Below are positions 1-7,099 of a DNA stretch of 64,000 bases, piece by piece. Location: contig NZ_JASNWF010000009.1 of NCBI RefSeq assembly GCF_030283205.1, positions 124,001-188,000 on the forward strand, in the 5' to 3' direction. A program made the position numbers and the translations under genes. The notes below the pieces were generated by a model, which saw only the letters and a program-made list of their open reading frames with translations, ran no database searches and was not told the origin of the DNA. The first letter of the stretch is position 1. Every line of letters starts with the position of its first letter. Source of the DNA: Actinomadura opuntiae. Lineage in GTDB: Bacteria; Actinomycetota; Actinomycetes; Streptosporangiales; Streptosporangiaceae.

Positions 1-1
1 C

Positions 2-52
2 GAGCACGACGGCCCCGGCGGTGTGCACACCCCGGGCCCGGGCATCGTCTGA
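2..52 (+). CDS. C-terminal end of an upstream gene (partial)
   Basis: A short open frame enters the window and ends at a TGA at 50-52, reading EHDGPGGVHTPGPGIV. It is followed 60 bases later by a strong terminator hairpin, which fits the end of a plus-strand transcription unit. Sixteen residues are too few to identify a family, so this is only an inference from position and the terminator. Confidence 0.3.
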   Translation, partial: EHDGPGGVHTPGPGIV

Positions 53-111
53 ACCGGACCCGGGCGGGCGGCGGCCCGTACCGCCCGGGTACCGCCCGGT
101 TTCGCGTAACC

Positions 112-147
112 GCGCCGGCTCCCCCATGCTGGGGAGCCGGCGCTTTC
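112..147 (+). terminator. Rho-independent terminator before the ligase gene
   Basis: A perfect 13-bp stem (GCGCCGGCTCCCC at 112-124 with GGGGAGCCGGCGC at 131-143), a 6-base loop, then TTTC. It separates the gene entering the window from the ligase gene at 189. Confidence 0.75.
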
Positions 148-188
148 TCGTCGCCGCTCCTAGTCCGGACGCCAGAAGGGCACCTGCT

Positions 189-1130
189 GTGGAACTCGGG
201 CACGTCGTCGTCCTCGCCGGGGGACTGTCCTACGAGCGAGAGGTCTCGCTGCGCTCCGGACGCCGCGTCGCCGACGCGCTACGCGCCCTCGACATCCCCG
301 TCGAGCTTCGCGACGCCGACGCCACCCTCCTGGACTCCTTCGGCGACGACCCGCCGGACGCGGTGTTCCCCGTCCTGCACGGCGCGGCGGGGGAGGACGG
401 CTCGATCCGCGACGTCCTCGACCTGCTCGGCGTCCGCTACGTCGGCGCCCGCCCGGACGCCTGCCGCGTCGCCTGGGACAAGCCGACCGCCAAGTCCGTG
501 GTGCGCCAGGCCGGGCTGCGCACCCCCGAGTCCGTCGCCCTCCCCAAGGAGGTCTTCCACGACCTCGGCGCCGCGTCCGTCCTCGACCGGATCATCCGCG
601 GTCTCGGCCTGCCGCTGTTCGTCAAGCCCACCCGCGGCGGCTCCGCGCTCGGCGCGTCCGTCGTCCGCGAGCCGTCGGAGCTGTCCGCCGCGATGGTCGG
701 CTGCTTCGCCTACGGCGACGCCGCCCTCGTCGAGCGCTATGTCGAGGGCACCGAGATCGCCGTCAGCGTCATCGAGCGCCACGGCGAGCCCCACGCGCTG
801 CCCGCCGTCGAGATCGTCGCCCCGAACGCCCTGTACGACTACACCGCCCGCTACGACGCAGGCGACACCGAGTTCGTCACACCCGCGCGCCTCAGCGCCG
901 ACGCCGCCGAACGCGCCACCGCCGCCGCGGTCACCGCCCACCGCGCCCTCGGCCTCCGCGACCTCTCCCGCACCGACCTCATCGTCGACCCCGACGGCGA
1001 GGTCCACTTCCTCGAAGTCAACGTCGCGCCCGGCATGACGGAGACCAGCCTGCTCCCCCGCGCCGTCAGCGTCGCCGGCCTCGACCTCGGCGAGGTCTGC
1101 CGCGACCTGATCCTCGCCCAGTTCACCTGA
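189..1130 (+). CDS. ddl: D-alanine--D-alanine ligase family protein (ATP-grasp)
   Basis: A 313-residue ATP-grasp ligase; the family joins two D-alanines with ATP for peptidoglycan precursors in the cytoplasm. The Ddl signatures are present in order: GGLSYEREVSLRSG near the N-terminus, LHGAAGEDGS at about residue 63, the ATP-grasp segment VKPTRGGSALGASVV in the middle, and EVNVAPGMTETSLLP near residue 275. The GTG at 189 is chosen because GAAGGG lies just upstream and homology begins there; the frame is open further upstream but would read through the terminator hairpin. It is shorter than many housekeeping Ddl enzymes (about 350 residues), and the serine usually found in GSSxG is GSALG. It could be a second, specialised Ddl-like ligase rather than the main enzyme. 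It sits next to the parS cluster. Confidence 0.8.
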   Translation: MELGHVVVLAGGLSYEREVSLRSGRRVADALRALDIPVELRDADATLLDSFGDDPPDAVFPVLHGAAGEDGSIRDVLDLLGVRYVGARPDACRVAWDKPTAKSVVRQAGLRTPESVALPKEVFHDLGAASVLDRIIRGLGLPLFVKPTRGGSALGASVVREPSELSAAMVGCFAYGDAALVERYVEGTEIAVSVIERHGEPHALPAVEIVAPNALYDYTARYDAGDTEFVTPARLSADAAERATAAAVTAHRALGLRDLSRTDLIVDPDGEVHFLEVNVAPGMTETSLLPRAVSVAGLDLGEVCRDLILAQFT

Positions 1131-1143
1131 CTCCGCCGCCGAG

Positions 1144-1157
1144 GTTTCCCGTGAAAC
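1144..1157. promoter_or_regulatory. parS-like ParB site 1
   Basis: GTTTCCCGTGAAAC, one base from the 14-bp actinobacterial parS consensus GTTTCACGTGAAAC. It lies 14 bp after the ligase stop codon. Confidence 0.75.
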
Positions 1158-1178
1158 CTTCCGCTGCGTGGCGCTGAT

Positions 1179-1192
1179 GTTTCACGGGAAAC
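1179..1192. promoter_or_regulatory. parS-like ParB site 2
   Basis: GTTTCACGGGAAAC, one mismatch to consensus parS, 35 bp from site 1. It is the reverse complement of the variant at sites 1 and 4. Confidence 0.75.
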
Positions 1193-1247
1193 ATCGGCCA
1201 CCCTCAAGCCTTCTTCAAGCTGGGCCGCACACACGCGCCCGCCCGAC

Positions 1248-1261
1248 GTTTCACGTGAAAC
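1248..1261. promoter_or_regulatory. parS site 3 (perfect consensus)
   Basis: GTTTCACGTGAAAC, a perfect palindromic parS, between the ligase and the YCII gene. The flanks CGAC/GTCG extend the dyad. ParB is expected to load here as a CTP-dependent clamp. Confidence 0.9.
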
Positions 1262-1302
1262 GTCGGGCGCATGCGCGGTACGTCAGAGCGGGTCGGCAGC
1301 GG

Positions 1303-1635
1303 CTACGCCGACTCCTGCAACGGCCAGACCTCGACAACACCCTGCGCGACCGCGCACGGGGTCTGCGAGACGAGCTTGACGGCCTCCTCGAGGGAGTCGG
1401 CCTCGAGGATCGCGAATCCGGCGATGGGAAGGGGTGAACTCATGAAGGACCCGTCCTCCACGGCCACCCCCGCGCCGTCGTGGTTGCGCACCTGGACGGG
1501 CGATCCGACGATGCCCACGGTGGTCCCGCTCTCCAGGAGACGGGCGTCGTGCGCATGCGCCTCGTCCCGCACCTTCGCGTCGGTGCGGTCATAGCCGTCC
1601 CGATCTCCGTATCCGATCGTCACGAATCTCGCCAT
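1303..1635 (-). CDS. YCII-related domain protein
   Basis: A 110-residue single-domain protein with the dimeric alpha+beta fold of the YciI/DGPF family. The diagnostic C-terminal part is GGF-like: the segment from SPLPIAGFAILEADSLEEAV to VEVWPL matches the DGPF/YCII pattern of a hydrophobic strand, an acidic helix and an E-(V/I)-(R/W)-P-(L/I) end. Members have been linked to small stress- or sigma-factor-associated enzymes, but no substrate can be stated. The gene stands alone, on the minus strand between groups of parS sites, so ParB spreading would cover it. The start at 1635 is an ATG. Confidence 0.7.
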   Translation of the reverse strand: MARFVTIGYGDRDGYDRTDAKVRDEAHAHDARLLESGTTVGIVGSPVQVRNHDGAGVAVEDGSFMSSPLPIAGFAILEADSLEEAVKLVSQTPCAVAQGVVEVWPLQESA

Positions 1636-1735
1636 GCCGGTCTCCCCTCGTTCGCCTCAGAAGGTCTCCCCAGTGCCGACTACCGGCCGTCCCAGAACTC
1701 ATCGCTGCGCCGTCCGCCCCGCCGCCCGGCACGAC

Positions 1736-1749
1736 GTTTCCCGTGAAAC
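1736..1749. promoter_or_regulatory. parS-like ParB site 4
   Basis: GTTTCCCGTGAAAC (one mismatch to consensus) in the 356-bp space between the YCII gene and parB. Apart from sites 4 and 5 I see nothing else in this gap. Confidence 0.75.
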
Positions 1750-1897
1750 ATCGCCACGGCCGCCGGAAGCGATCCCCGTAGGCAGCGGGCGCACCTCCAG
1801 GAGTCGGGACGTCGATAGATCCGCGGGAGTGACGCGCAGGCGTCACACGGCCCCAGTGCGCCCATCTCTCGGCCGACCGGGCGCCGCCGCAGGCGAT

Positions 1898-1911
1898 GTT
1901 TCACGGGAAAC
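1898..1911. promoter_or_regulatory. parS-like ParB site 5
   Basis: GTTTCACGGGAAAC (one mismatch), 81 bp downstream of the parB stop. Immediately after it, the segment 1936-1961 (GCCCCGGAAGA, CGTC, TCTTCCGGGGC) forms an 11-bp hairpin that likely terminates the parAB transcript. Confidence 0.75.
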
Positions 1912-1991
1912 ATCGAACCGGGGAAAGCGGAGCGCCCCGGAAGAGGCGTCTTCCGGGGCGCTCGGAGGCAGGGGGAGGGGGCAGCCGACGT

Positions 1992-2978
1992 CTACGGCTC
2001 GCCGGCGTCTTCGTCCGGGGCCATCGACTTGATGATGCGGTCGAGGTCCTCGAGGGTGGCGAACTCGACCACGATCTTGCCCTTGGTGCGGCCCATGTCG
2101 ACTCGGACCCTGGTCTCGTAGCGGTCGGAGAGCCGGTCGGCCAGCTCCTGGAGGCCGGGGGCGACCGGCTGCTTCCGGCGGCCCTGCCGGGGGGCCTTCG
2201 GCTCGTCCTCCACCTCGCGGAGCGCGATCATCTCCTCGACCGCTCGGACGGAGAGTCCCTCCTCGACGATGCGCTTGGCCAGGTGCGCCTGCGCCTCGGG
2301 GCTGTCGAGGCTGAGCAGGGCGCGCGCGTGGCCGGCGGAGATGACGCCGGCGGCGAGCCGGAGCTGGACGGCGTGCGGCAGGTTCAGCAGGCGCAGCGTG
2401 TTGGTGATGTGCGAGCGGGACCGGCCGATGCGTCCGGCGAGCTGCTCGTGGGTGGCGTTGAAGTCCTGCAGCAGCTGCTGGTACGCGGCCGCCTCCTCCA
2501 GCGGGTTCAGCTGCTGGCGGTGCAGGTTCTCCATGAGGGCGTCGCGGAGCAGGTCGTTGTCGCCGGTGTCGCGGACGATCGCCGGGATGACGTCCAGCCC
2601 GGCCATCTGCGACGCGCGCAGCCGCCGCTCGCCCATGATCAGCTCGTAGTCGTGCTCGCCCGACTCGGCCCTGCGGACGACGACGGGCTGCAGCAGCCCG
2701 ACGATGGCGATCGACTCGGCCAGCTCCTCGAGCGCCTGCTCGTCGAAGTGCTCGCGCGGCTGCCGCGGGTTGCGCGTGATCGACTTGACGGGCAGCTCGG
2801 CGAAATGAGCCCCCGCGACGAGCGGCGGGGCGTCCGGGCTCGCGGCGCCGTCCTGGCCGGAGCCGTTCGGACCGCCGGGGAAGTCCGACCCGCCCGGTTC
2901 GCCCGCCGGCGGCGGGGGCGGGGCGGTGGGGATGAGGGCGCCGAGCCCCTTGCCCAGGCCGCGTCGCTGCTGGCTCAC
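1992..2978 (-). CDS. parB: Chromosome-partitioning protein ParB (parS-binding CTPase)
   Basis: A 328-residue ParB/Spo0J. The N-terminus GLGKGLGALIP is the ParA-contact region. A Pro/Gly linker follows to about residue 60, then the CTP-binding ParB/Sulfiredoxin domain with PRQPR and GERR (residues 116-119), a helix-turn-helix near 175-198 (ATHEQLAGRIGRSRSHITNT) that reads parS, and a C-terminal dimerisation domain. ParB loads at parS and spreads to organise the origin region. The GTG start at 2978 is chosen because its first bases overlap the parA stop (GTGA), giving translational coupling with parA. Six parS-type sites lie within 2 kb, so ParB may affect its own operon. Confidence 0.95.
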   Translation of the reverse strand: MSQQRRGLGKGLGALIPTAPPPPPAGEPGGSDFPGGPNGSGQDGAASPDAPPLVAGAHFAELPVKSITRNPRQPREHFDEQALEELAESIAIVGLLQPVVVRRAESGEHDYELIMGERRLRASQMAGLDVIPAIVRDTGDNDLLRDALMENLHRQQLNPLEEAAAYQQLLQDFNATHEQLAGRIGRSRSHITNTLRLLNLPHAVQLRLAAGVISAGHARALLSLDSPEAQAHLAKRIVEEGLSVRAVEEMIALREVEDEPKAPRQGRRKQPVAPGLQELADRLSDRYETRVRVDMGRTKGKIVVEFATLEDLDRIIKSMAPDEDAGEP

Positions 2979-4165
2979 TTCCTCGCCCCTCCATGGGCCA
3001 TTTCCGAGGCGGCCTCGCTGTAGGCGAGGGCACCGCTGGAACCGGGGTCGTACGTCATGACGGACTGCCCGTAGCTCGGCGCCTCGGAGACGCGGACGCT
3101 GCGGGGGATCACGGTGTTGAGCACGACGTCGCCGAAGTGGTTGCGGACGTCCTCCGCGACCTGCGCGGCGAGCCGCGTCCGGGCGTCGTACATGGTGAGC
3201 AGGATGGTCGACACCCGCAGCTTCTGATTGAGGTGCGCCTTCACCAGGTCGACGGTGCGGATGAGCTGCCCGAGCCCTTCGAGGGCGTAGTACTCGCACT
3301 GGATCGGGATGAGCAGCTCGTCGCCGCCGACGAGGGCGTTGACGGTGAGCAGGCCGAGCGACGGCGGGCAGTCGATCAGCACGTAGTCGAACTTCTCGGT
3401 GTCGTAGGCGTCCAGCGCGCGGCGCAGCCGGGACTCGCGGGCCACCTTGGAGACGAGCTCGATCTCGGCGCCGGCGAGATTGAGCGTCGCGGGCGCGCAG
3501 TACAGGTTCGGGATCTCCGGTGCGGCGACGACGATGTCGGCGAGCGCCATGTCCTCGATCAGGACGTCGTAGATGGACGGGATCTCGGCGTGGTGCTCGA
3601 CGCCGAGCGCGGTGGACGCGTTGCCCTGCGGGTCGAGGTCGACCACCAGGACCTGCGCGCCGTGCATGGCGAGCGACGCGGCGAGGTTCACCGAGCTGGT
3701 GGTCTTGCCCACGCCGCCCTTCTGGTTGGCGATGGTGATGATGCGGCAGCGGTCCGGCCGCGGCCATTCGCGCTCCCTGCGGCCCGACATCGCCTTGAGG
3801 GCGGTGACCGCTGTTTCATGTGAAACCTTGGCGTCCTTGAGCGCCTCGCGCACGAGTTCTGACTCCCCCTGAGATGGTCCCTTGCGCGGACCCGCCTGCT
3901 GTGTGCCGGCGCTGGTCGGCACATAGCCGACGTTCTCCGCGGTACCGGACGTCGTATTTCCCCACATTGCGTGCCCGGAGGGCGCGGCCGCCGGCGTCGT
4001 CGCGGCGCCGGCGTCCCCCCGCGTCTCCTCGTCGGCCTGCGCGTCGCGGCCCGCGGGGGATTCCCGCGCGGGCTCGGCGGCGCCGGTCCCGCCCGGGCCG
4101 GGCGGTCGTTCGTCGGGGGATTCGTCGGCGCGGTCAGGCCGGCCCAGTCCTGGTCCCGTGCTCAT
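2975..4165 (-). CDS. parA: Chromosome-partitioning ATPase ParA
   Basis: A 396-residue ParA/Soj ATPase that positions ParB-parS complexes along the nucleoid. The deviant Walker A KGGVGKTT is at residues 149-156, with VVDLDPQGNAS and FDYVLIDCPPSLGLL as the following motifs. The first ~100 residues are a long low-complexity, Pro/Gly/Asp-rich extension, longer than in typical chromosomal ParA. The ATG at 4165 overlaps the rsmG stop as ATGA, so rsmG-parA-parB form one overlapping unit. A parS-like site is embedded in the codons for about residues 114-118. Confidence 0.95.
   Translation of the reverse strand: MSTGPGLGRPDRADESPDERPPGPGGTGAAEPARESPAGRDAQADEETRGDAGAATTPAAAPSGHAMWGNTTSGTAENVGYVPTSAGTQQAGPRKGPSQGESELVREALKDAKVSHETAVTALKAMSGRREREWPRPDRCRIITIANQKGGVGKTTSSVNLAASLAMHGAQVLVVDLDPQGNASTALGVEHHAEIPSIYDVLIEDMALADIVVAAPEIPNLYCAPATLNLAGAEIELVSKVARESRLRRALDAYDTEKFDYVLIDCPPSLGLLTVNALVGGDELLIPIQCEYYALEGLGQLIRTVDLVKAHLNQKLRVSTILLTMYDARTRLAAQVAEDVRNHFGDVVLNTVIPRSVRVSEAPSYGQSVMTYDPGSSGALAYSEAASEMAHGGARK
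3813..3826. promoter_or_regulatory. parS-like ParB site 6 inside parA
   Basis: GTTTCATGTGAAAC, one mismatch to consensus, within the parA coding sequence. Intragenic parS copies in parA/parB are common in bacteria. Confidence 0.7.
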
Positions 4166-4851
4166 GAAGACCTCTTCCTCGACCTTCCAGCGCGCCGGGG
4201 CGCGCGTTGTCGTCGCCCGGCCGCTGCACTCCGGTCCGCCGGCCTGCCGGCGACCACACGGACAAGCGTTGTCGGCGGGTCGACCCTACCGCGCCCGACT
4301 TGGAGCAGTTCGGTGGTACGCACCCCGAATCGCTGCAGAACGGGCTCGGCCTCGGCGAGTTCCACGGCGGCGCGCTCGCCCTTGAGCGCGAGCAGCTCGC
4401 CGCCGGGACGCAGCAGCGGCAGCGCCCATTTCGCGAGACGTTCGAGCGGGGCCACCGCGCGGGCCGTCGCCACGTCCACCGAGAACTCCGCGACGACCTC
4501 CTCGGCGCGCCCGCGGCGCACCTCGACGTTGTGCAGGTCGAGCATCTCGACGCACTCGTCGAGGAAGGTGGTGCGCCGCAGCAGCGGTTCGAGCAGCGTG
4601 AGGCGCAGGTCGGGGCGGACGATCGCCAGCACGATCCCGGGGAGGCCGGCGCCGGACCCGATATCGACGACCTGCGCGTCCGCCGGGATCGCCTCCGCCA
4701 CCACCGCACAGTTGATCAGGTGTCGCTCCCAGAGCCGGTCGGCCTCGCGCGGCCCGATCAGCCCGCGTTCGACGCCCGCGTCCGCGAGGAACGCCGCATA
4801 GCGCTCTGCAACCGGCAGCGCGTCCCCGAAAACCTCACGTGCAGTCCCCAC
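4162..4851 (-). CDS. rsmG: 16S rRNA (guanine527-N7)-methyltransferase RsmG
   Basis: A class I SAM-dependent methyltransferase (GidB) that modifies G527 of 16S rRNA (E. coli numbering). Visible motifs are READRLWERHLINC near the N-terminus, the SAM motif VVDIGSGAGLPGIVLAI, LEPLLRRTTFL and VATARAVAPLE. With the GTG at 4851 it has 229 residues, the usual family length. The frame stays open upstream to 5004, but that extension is basic low complexity and does not look like RsmG. The ribosome-binding site is weak, so the start could move. Its stop overlaps the parA start. The last ~25 residues are Arg-rich. Confidence 0.9.
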   Translation of the reverse strand: MGTAREVFGDALPVAERYAAFLADAGVERGLIGPREADRLWERHLINCAVVAEAIPADAQVVDIGSGAGLPGIVLAIVRPDLRLTLLEPLLRRTTFLDECVEMLDLHNVEVRRGRAEEVVAEFSVDVATARAVAPLERLAKWALPLLRPGGELLALKGERAAVELAEAEPVLQRFGVRTTELLQVGRGRVDPPTTLVRVVAGRPADRSAAAGRRQRAPRRAGRSRKRSS

Positions 4852-5060
4852 CAGACGAATCGTTCCACAAAACGGCGTGGCGGCGTACACGCGCAACGTC
4901 CCGGACCGGAACACCTCGCGTTCCGGCCGGAAAAACGCGCGGCCTCCCAGGCCGGGAAGGGGGTGCCGCTTGCGCTTTGGCAAGAACCACATGTCCTTCG
5001 GCATATTCGGCGCCCGCCGGGTAGAGAGACGCTGTCGCCCCCTGGAAGGAGCTCCGAGAC

Positions 5061-5576
5061 ATGGGAATCGGAGTCAGTCTCGCGTTCATCGCCATCGGCG
5101 CGATCCTCGCGTTCGCCCTCCGCGTCGATCTCGCCGGCGTCGACATCCACCTCGTCGGCTGGATCCTGCTCTTGGTCGGGGCCTTCAGCATGGCGTTCAC
5201 CCTCAAATACACGCGCCCGCGCCGCCAGGCCGGCCGGATAGCCGGAGCCGACCCCGGTTACGGGGACGAGCCGGGAACGGTGGTGCACGAGGAGCACATC
5301 ATTGAAGACCCCGCCCCCGCGGGGCGTCCCGCCGAACGCGTCGAGCGGGTGATCCAGCACCCGGCCGACGAGGGCGTGACGCACGGGCATATGTCGCAGG
5401 ACCCGTCGGTCGGGCAGGACCCGGCGCGGGCACAGGACCCCGCGGAGCAGAACCTCACGGGCGTCGGGTCCGCGCCCACCGTCGAGCCGATCCGCGACCC
5501 GGCACAGGAGCCGGCACCGGACCCGGCGCCGCGCGAGCGCAGCGTGTACGGCCGCACCCTGCGCCGGCGCAGGTGA
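5061..5576 (+). CDS. DUF6458-like small membrane protein
   Basis: A 171-residue protein with two N-terminal membrane segments (about residues 4-21 and 29-47, separated by RVDLAGVDIHLVG), then a hydrophilic Pro/Asp/Glu-rich tail of about 115 residues. The glycine-containing first helix, the short VDL-V-I-VG linker and the second helix match the actinobacterial DUF6458 layout. The ATG at 5061 follows a good Shine-Dalgarno (GGAAGGA). Function is unknown. It is transcribed away from rsmG and interrupts the usual rsmG-jag junction. The imperfect repeats of QDPA in the tail suggest disorder. Confidence 0.65.
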   Translation: MGIGVSLAFIAIGAILAFALRVDLAGVDIHLVGWILLLVGAFSMAFTLKYTRPRRQAGRIAGADPGYGDEPGTVVHEEHIIEDPAPAGRPAERVERVIQHPADEGVTHGHMSQDPSVGQDPARAQDPAEQNLTGVGSAPTVEPIRDPAQEPAPDPAPRERSVYGRTLRRRR

Positions 5577-5681
5577 TCGCGACGGGACGACGTACGCCCT
5601 GATCCGCGTCCGGGCGTCCGCCCGACCCTAGGAACGTCGCCTCCGGCCGCCGCCCGGAGCGTGAACGTCCAAGAAAGACCA

Positions 5682-5716
5682 ACCCGGTGTGCTTTGGGCG
5701 GCGGTGCACACCGGGT
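5682..5716. repeat. Inverted repeat (11-bp stem)
   Basis: ACCCGGTGTGC at 5682-5692 pairs exactly with GCACACCGGGT at 5706-5716 around a 13-base loop. It sits directly before a stronger terminator hairpin, so it may be a tandem terminator arm or an operator. Confidence 0.5.
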
Positions 5717-5721
5717 CCCCA

Positions 5722-5760
5722 GGGGCCCCGCGCCGGTCAGGGCGCGGGGCCCCACTTCTT
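5722..5760 (+). terminator. Rho-independent terminator of the DUF6458 gene
   Basis: A perfect 13-bp stem GGGGCCCCGCGCC/GGCGCGGGGCCCC with a 6-base loop (5735-5740), followed by ACTTCTTTCC. It lies about 150 bases after the DUF6458 stop. Confidence 0.75.
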
Positions 5761-6082
5761 TCCATTGGGCCCTACTCCTCGGCCGCGCTACCAACAGCCG
5801 CCGCCGATATGCCCGGCTACGCCTGCACCCCCAGCGCAGTGCGCCCTCGCTTGGCCCCCGCTCTCGGCCCCGTCCTCAGCTCTTGCCATCAGCCCCCTTG
5901 CCCTTGGCCCCCTGCCCTCGACCCTCGGCCCCGAGGCCATCGGCCCGAGCGCCCGCCGCCCCGAGCGTGCCCGCCGCCAGAAGAAGCACCGCTCCAGAAA
6001 AGACGCCCCTCCCGCCCGGGGGCGGACCCGCATATCCCCATCGTCAAGCTCCGCCACCGCGAACGGCACTAGAACGTCATTC

Positions 6083-6091
6083 TGTGGATAA
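6083..6091 (-). promoter_or_regulatory. Isolated perfect DnaA box
   Basis: TGTGGATAA, the reverse complement of TTATCCACA. A second, degenerate CCACAG...GGGGA motif lies about 85 bases downstream. It is 3.4 kb from dnaA. Confidence 0.55.
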
Positions 6092-6200
6092 CCACCCCTG
6101 CGGCTCGCTCAGGATTTACTGGTCTCGCGGTTGCCCAGGTTCAACAGGCGTGCTCGCTCAGAATCCACAGCCTGGGGAACACGTCCCCGCCTGTCCCCAT

Positions 6201-6430
6201 CTCACGGGCACGTTCCGGCACCTGCTTCAGCGCATGCTCGCGTCGCTCTAGGAGGACGTGCTCGTCCGCAGCTCACGGACGCGCGTCTGACACATGCTTC
6301 AGCGCGGCTCGCCCTGCTCTGGGCGGACGTAGTCGTCCGTAGCTCACGGACGCGCGTCCGGCACATGTTCGCCTGTTCTCCGTCTTCATCACGGAGGCGC
6401 GTACGGCGCAGGCTTCAGCGCGTCCCCCGC
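6201..6430. repeat. Degenerate 71-bp tandem repeat (2 full and 2 partial units)
   Basis: Units begin with CTCACGG at 6201, 6272 and 6343, exactly 71 bp apart, with a shortened unit starting near 6388. Shared blocks are CTCACGGACGCGCGT, CACATGCTTCAGCGC and GGACGTRSTCGTCCG. The last block is itself an inverted repeat (GGACG...CGTCC). Units 1 and 2 are complete, unit 3 is cut to about 45 bp, and unit 4 ends near 6430 after GCTTCAGCGCG. Confidence 0.75.
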
Positions 6431-6499
6431 CCCGCTCCGCGAACGCGCATCCGTTGCGCGCGGGCGTCCGGGGCCGGGGTCACGGGGTCGGGGCATGCG

Positions 6500-6536
6500 G
6501 AACGGCCCCGGCGTTGTGCTCTTGCCGGGGCCGTTC
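6500..6536 (-). terminator. Terminator of the rpmH-rnpA-yidD-yidC-jag unit
   Basis: GAACGGCCCCGGC at 6500-6512 pairs perfectly with GCCGGGGCCGTTC at 6524-6536 (13-bp stem, 11-base loop), 42 bases beyond the jag stop on the minus strand. There is no U-tract, as is common in GC-rich actinomycetes. Confidence 0.65.
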
Positions 6537-6577
6537 GGGGGGTCGTCGCTCGCGTCGCCGGGTGGGCGATCGGAAGG

Positions 6578-7063
6578 TCAGGCAGGGTAGACGACCACGT
6601 AGCGTTCCGGCTCCTCGCCCTCGGACTCGCTGCGCAGGCCGGCCGCCGCCACCGCGTCGTGCACGATCTTGCGCTCGAACGGGGTCATCGGGGCGAGCGG
6701 CTTGGACTCGCCGCTCTGCTTCACCTCGTCGGCGACGTCCGTGCCGAGCTTGGTCAGCTCGGCGCGGCGGCGCTCGCGGTACCCGCCGATGTCGAGCATG
6801 AGGCGGGTGCGGTTGCCGGTCTGGCGGTGCACGGCCAGCCGGGTCAGTTCCTGCAGCGCCTCCAGCACCTCGCCCCGCTTGCCGACCAGCTCGTCCAGCG
6901 ACGCGCCGACGACGGCGACGATGGCGCGCTCGCCCTCGACGTCCATGTCGATGTCGCCGTCGTAGTCACCGATGTCCAGCAGGCCCTCGATGTAGTCGGC
7001 GGCGATCTCGCCTTCCTGCTCGAGGGCCTGGACGTCGACCTCGGTGGTGTCGGTCTGGCTCAA
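6578..7063 (-). CDS. jag: Jag/KhpB-type RNA-binding protein
   Basis: A 161-residue protein with an acidic N-terminal ~45 residues, a KH domain (IVAVVGASLDELVGKRGEVL, then LTRLAVHRQTGNRTRLMLDI) and a C-terminal R3H domain (PLAPMTPFERKIVHDAV, with GEEPERYVVVYP at the end). KhpB proteins bind small and messenger RNAs and influence cell elongation. The GKRG of the KH domain reads VGKRGE, intermediate to the canonical GxxG. It is the last gene of the minus-strand rpmH operon, 36 bp after yidC, as in most actinobacteria. Confidence 0.9.
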   Translation of the reverse strand: MSQTDTTEVDVQALEQEGEIAADYIEGLLDIGDYDGDIDMDVEGERAIVAVVGASLDELVGKRGEVLEALQELTRLAVHRQTGNRTRLMLDIGGYRERRRAELTKLGTDVADEVKQSGESKPLAPMTPFERKIVHDAVAAAGLRSESEGEEPERYVVVYPA

Positions 7064-7099
7064 CGGGGTCTCCTTCTTCGGCGAGGACAGGGGTCCAAA

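Larger units (their letters stand above)
5761..6499. other. Non-coding interval between terminators
   Basis: No convincing gene is present: the open frames here are Pro/Arg/Ala/Ser-rich compositional artefacts. The first ~300 bases are unusually C-rich on the plus strand. The second half holds a perfect DnaA box and a degenerate 71-bp tandem repeat, both listed separately. With the adjacent terminators the gene-free space is about 1 kb, unusually long for this locus. Confidence 0.7.

Noticed and set aside
6201..6430. CRISPR-like repeat
   Set aside because: Units are contiguous with no spacers and degenerate quickly.
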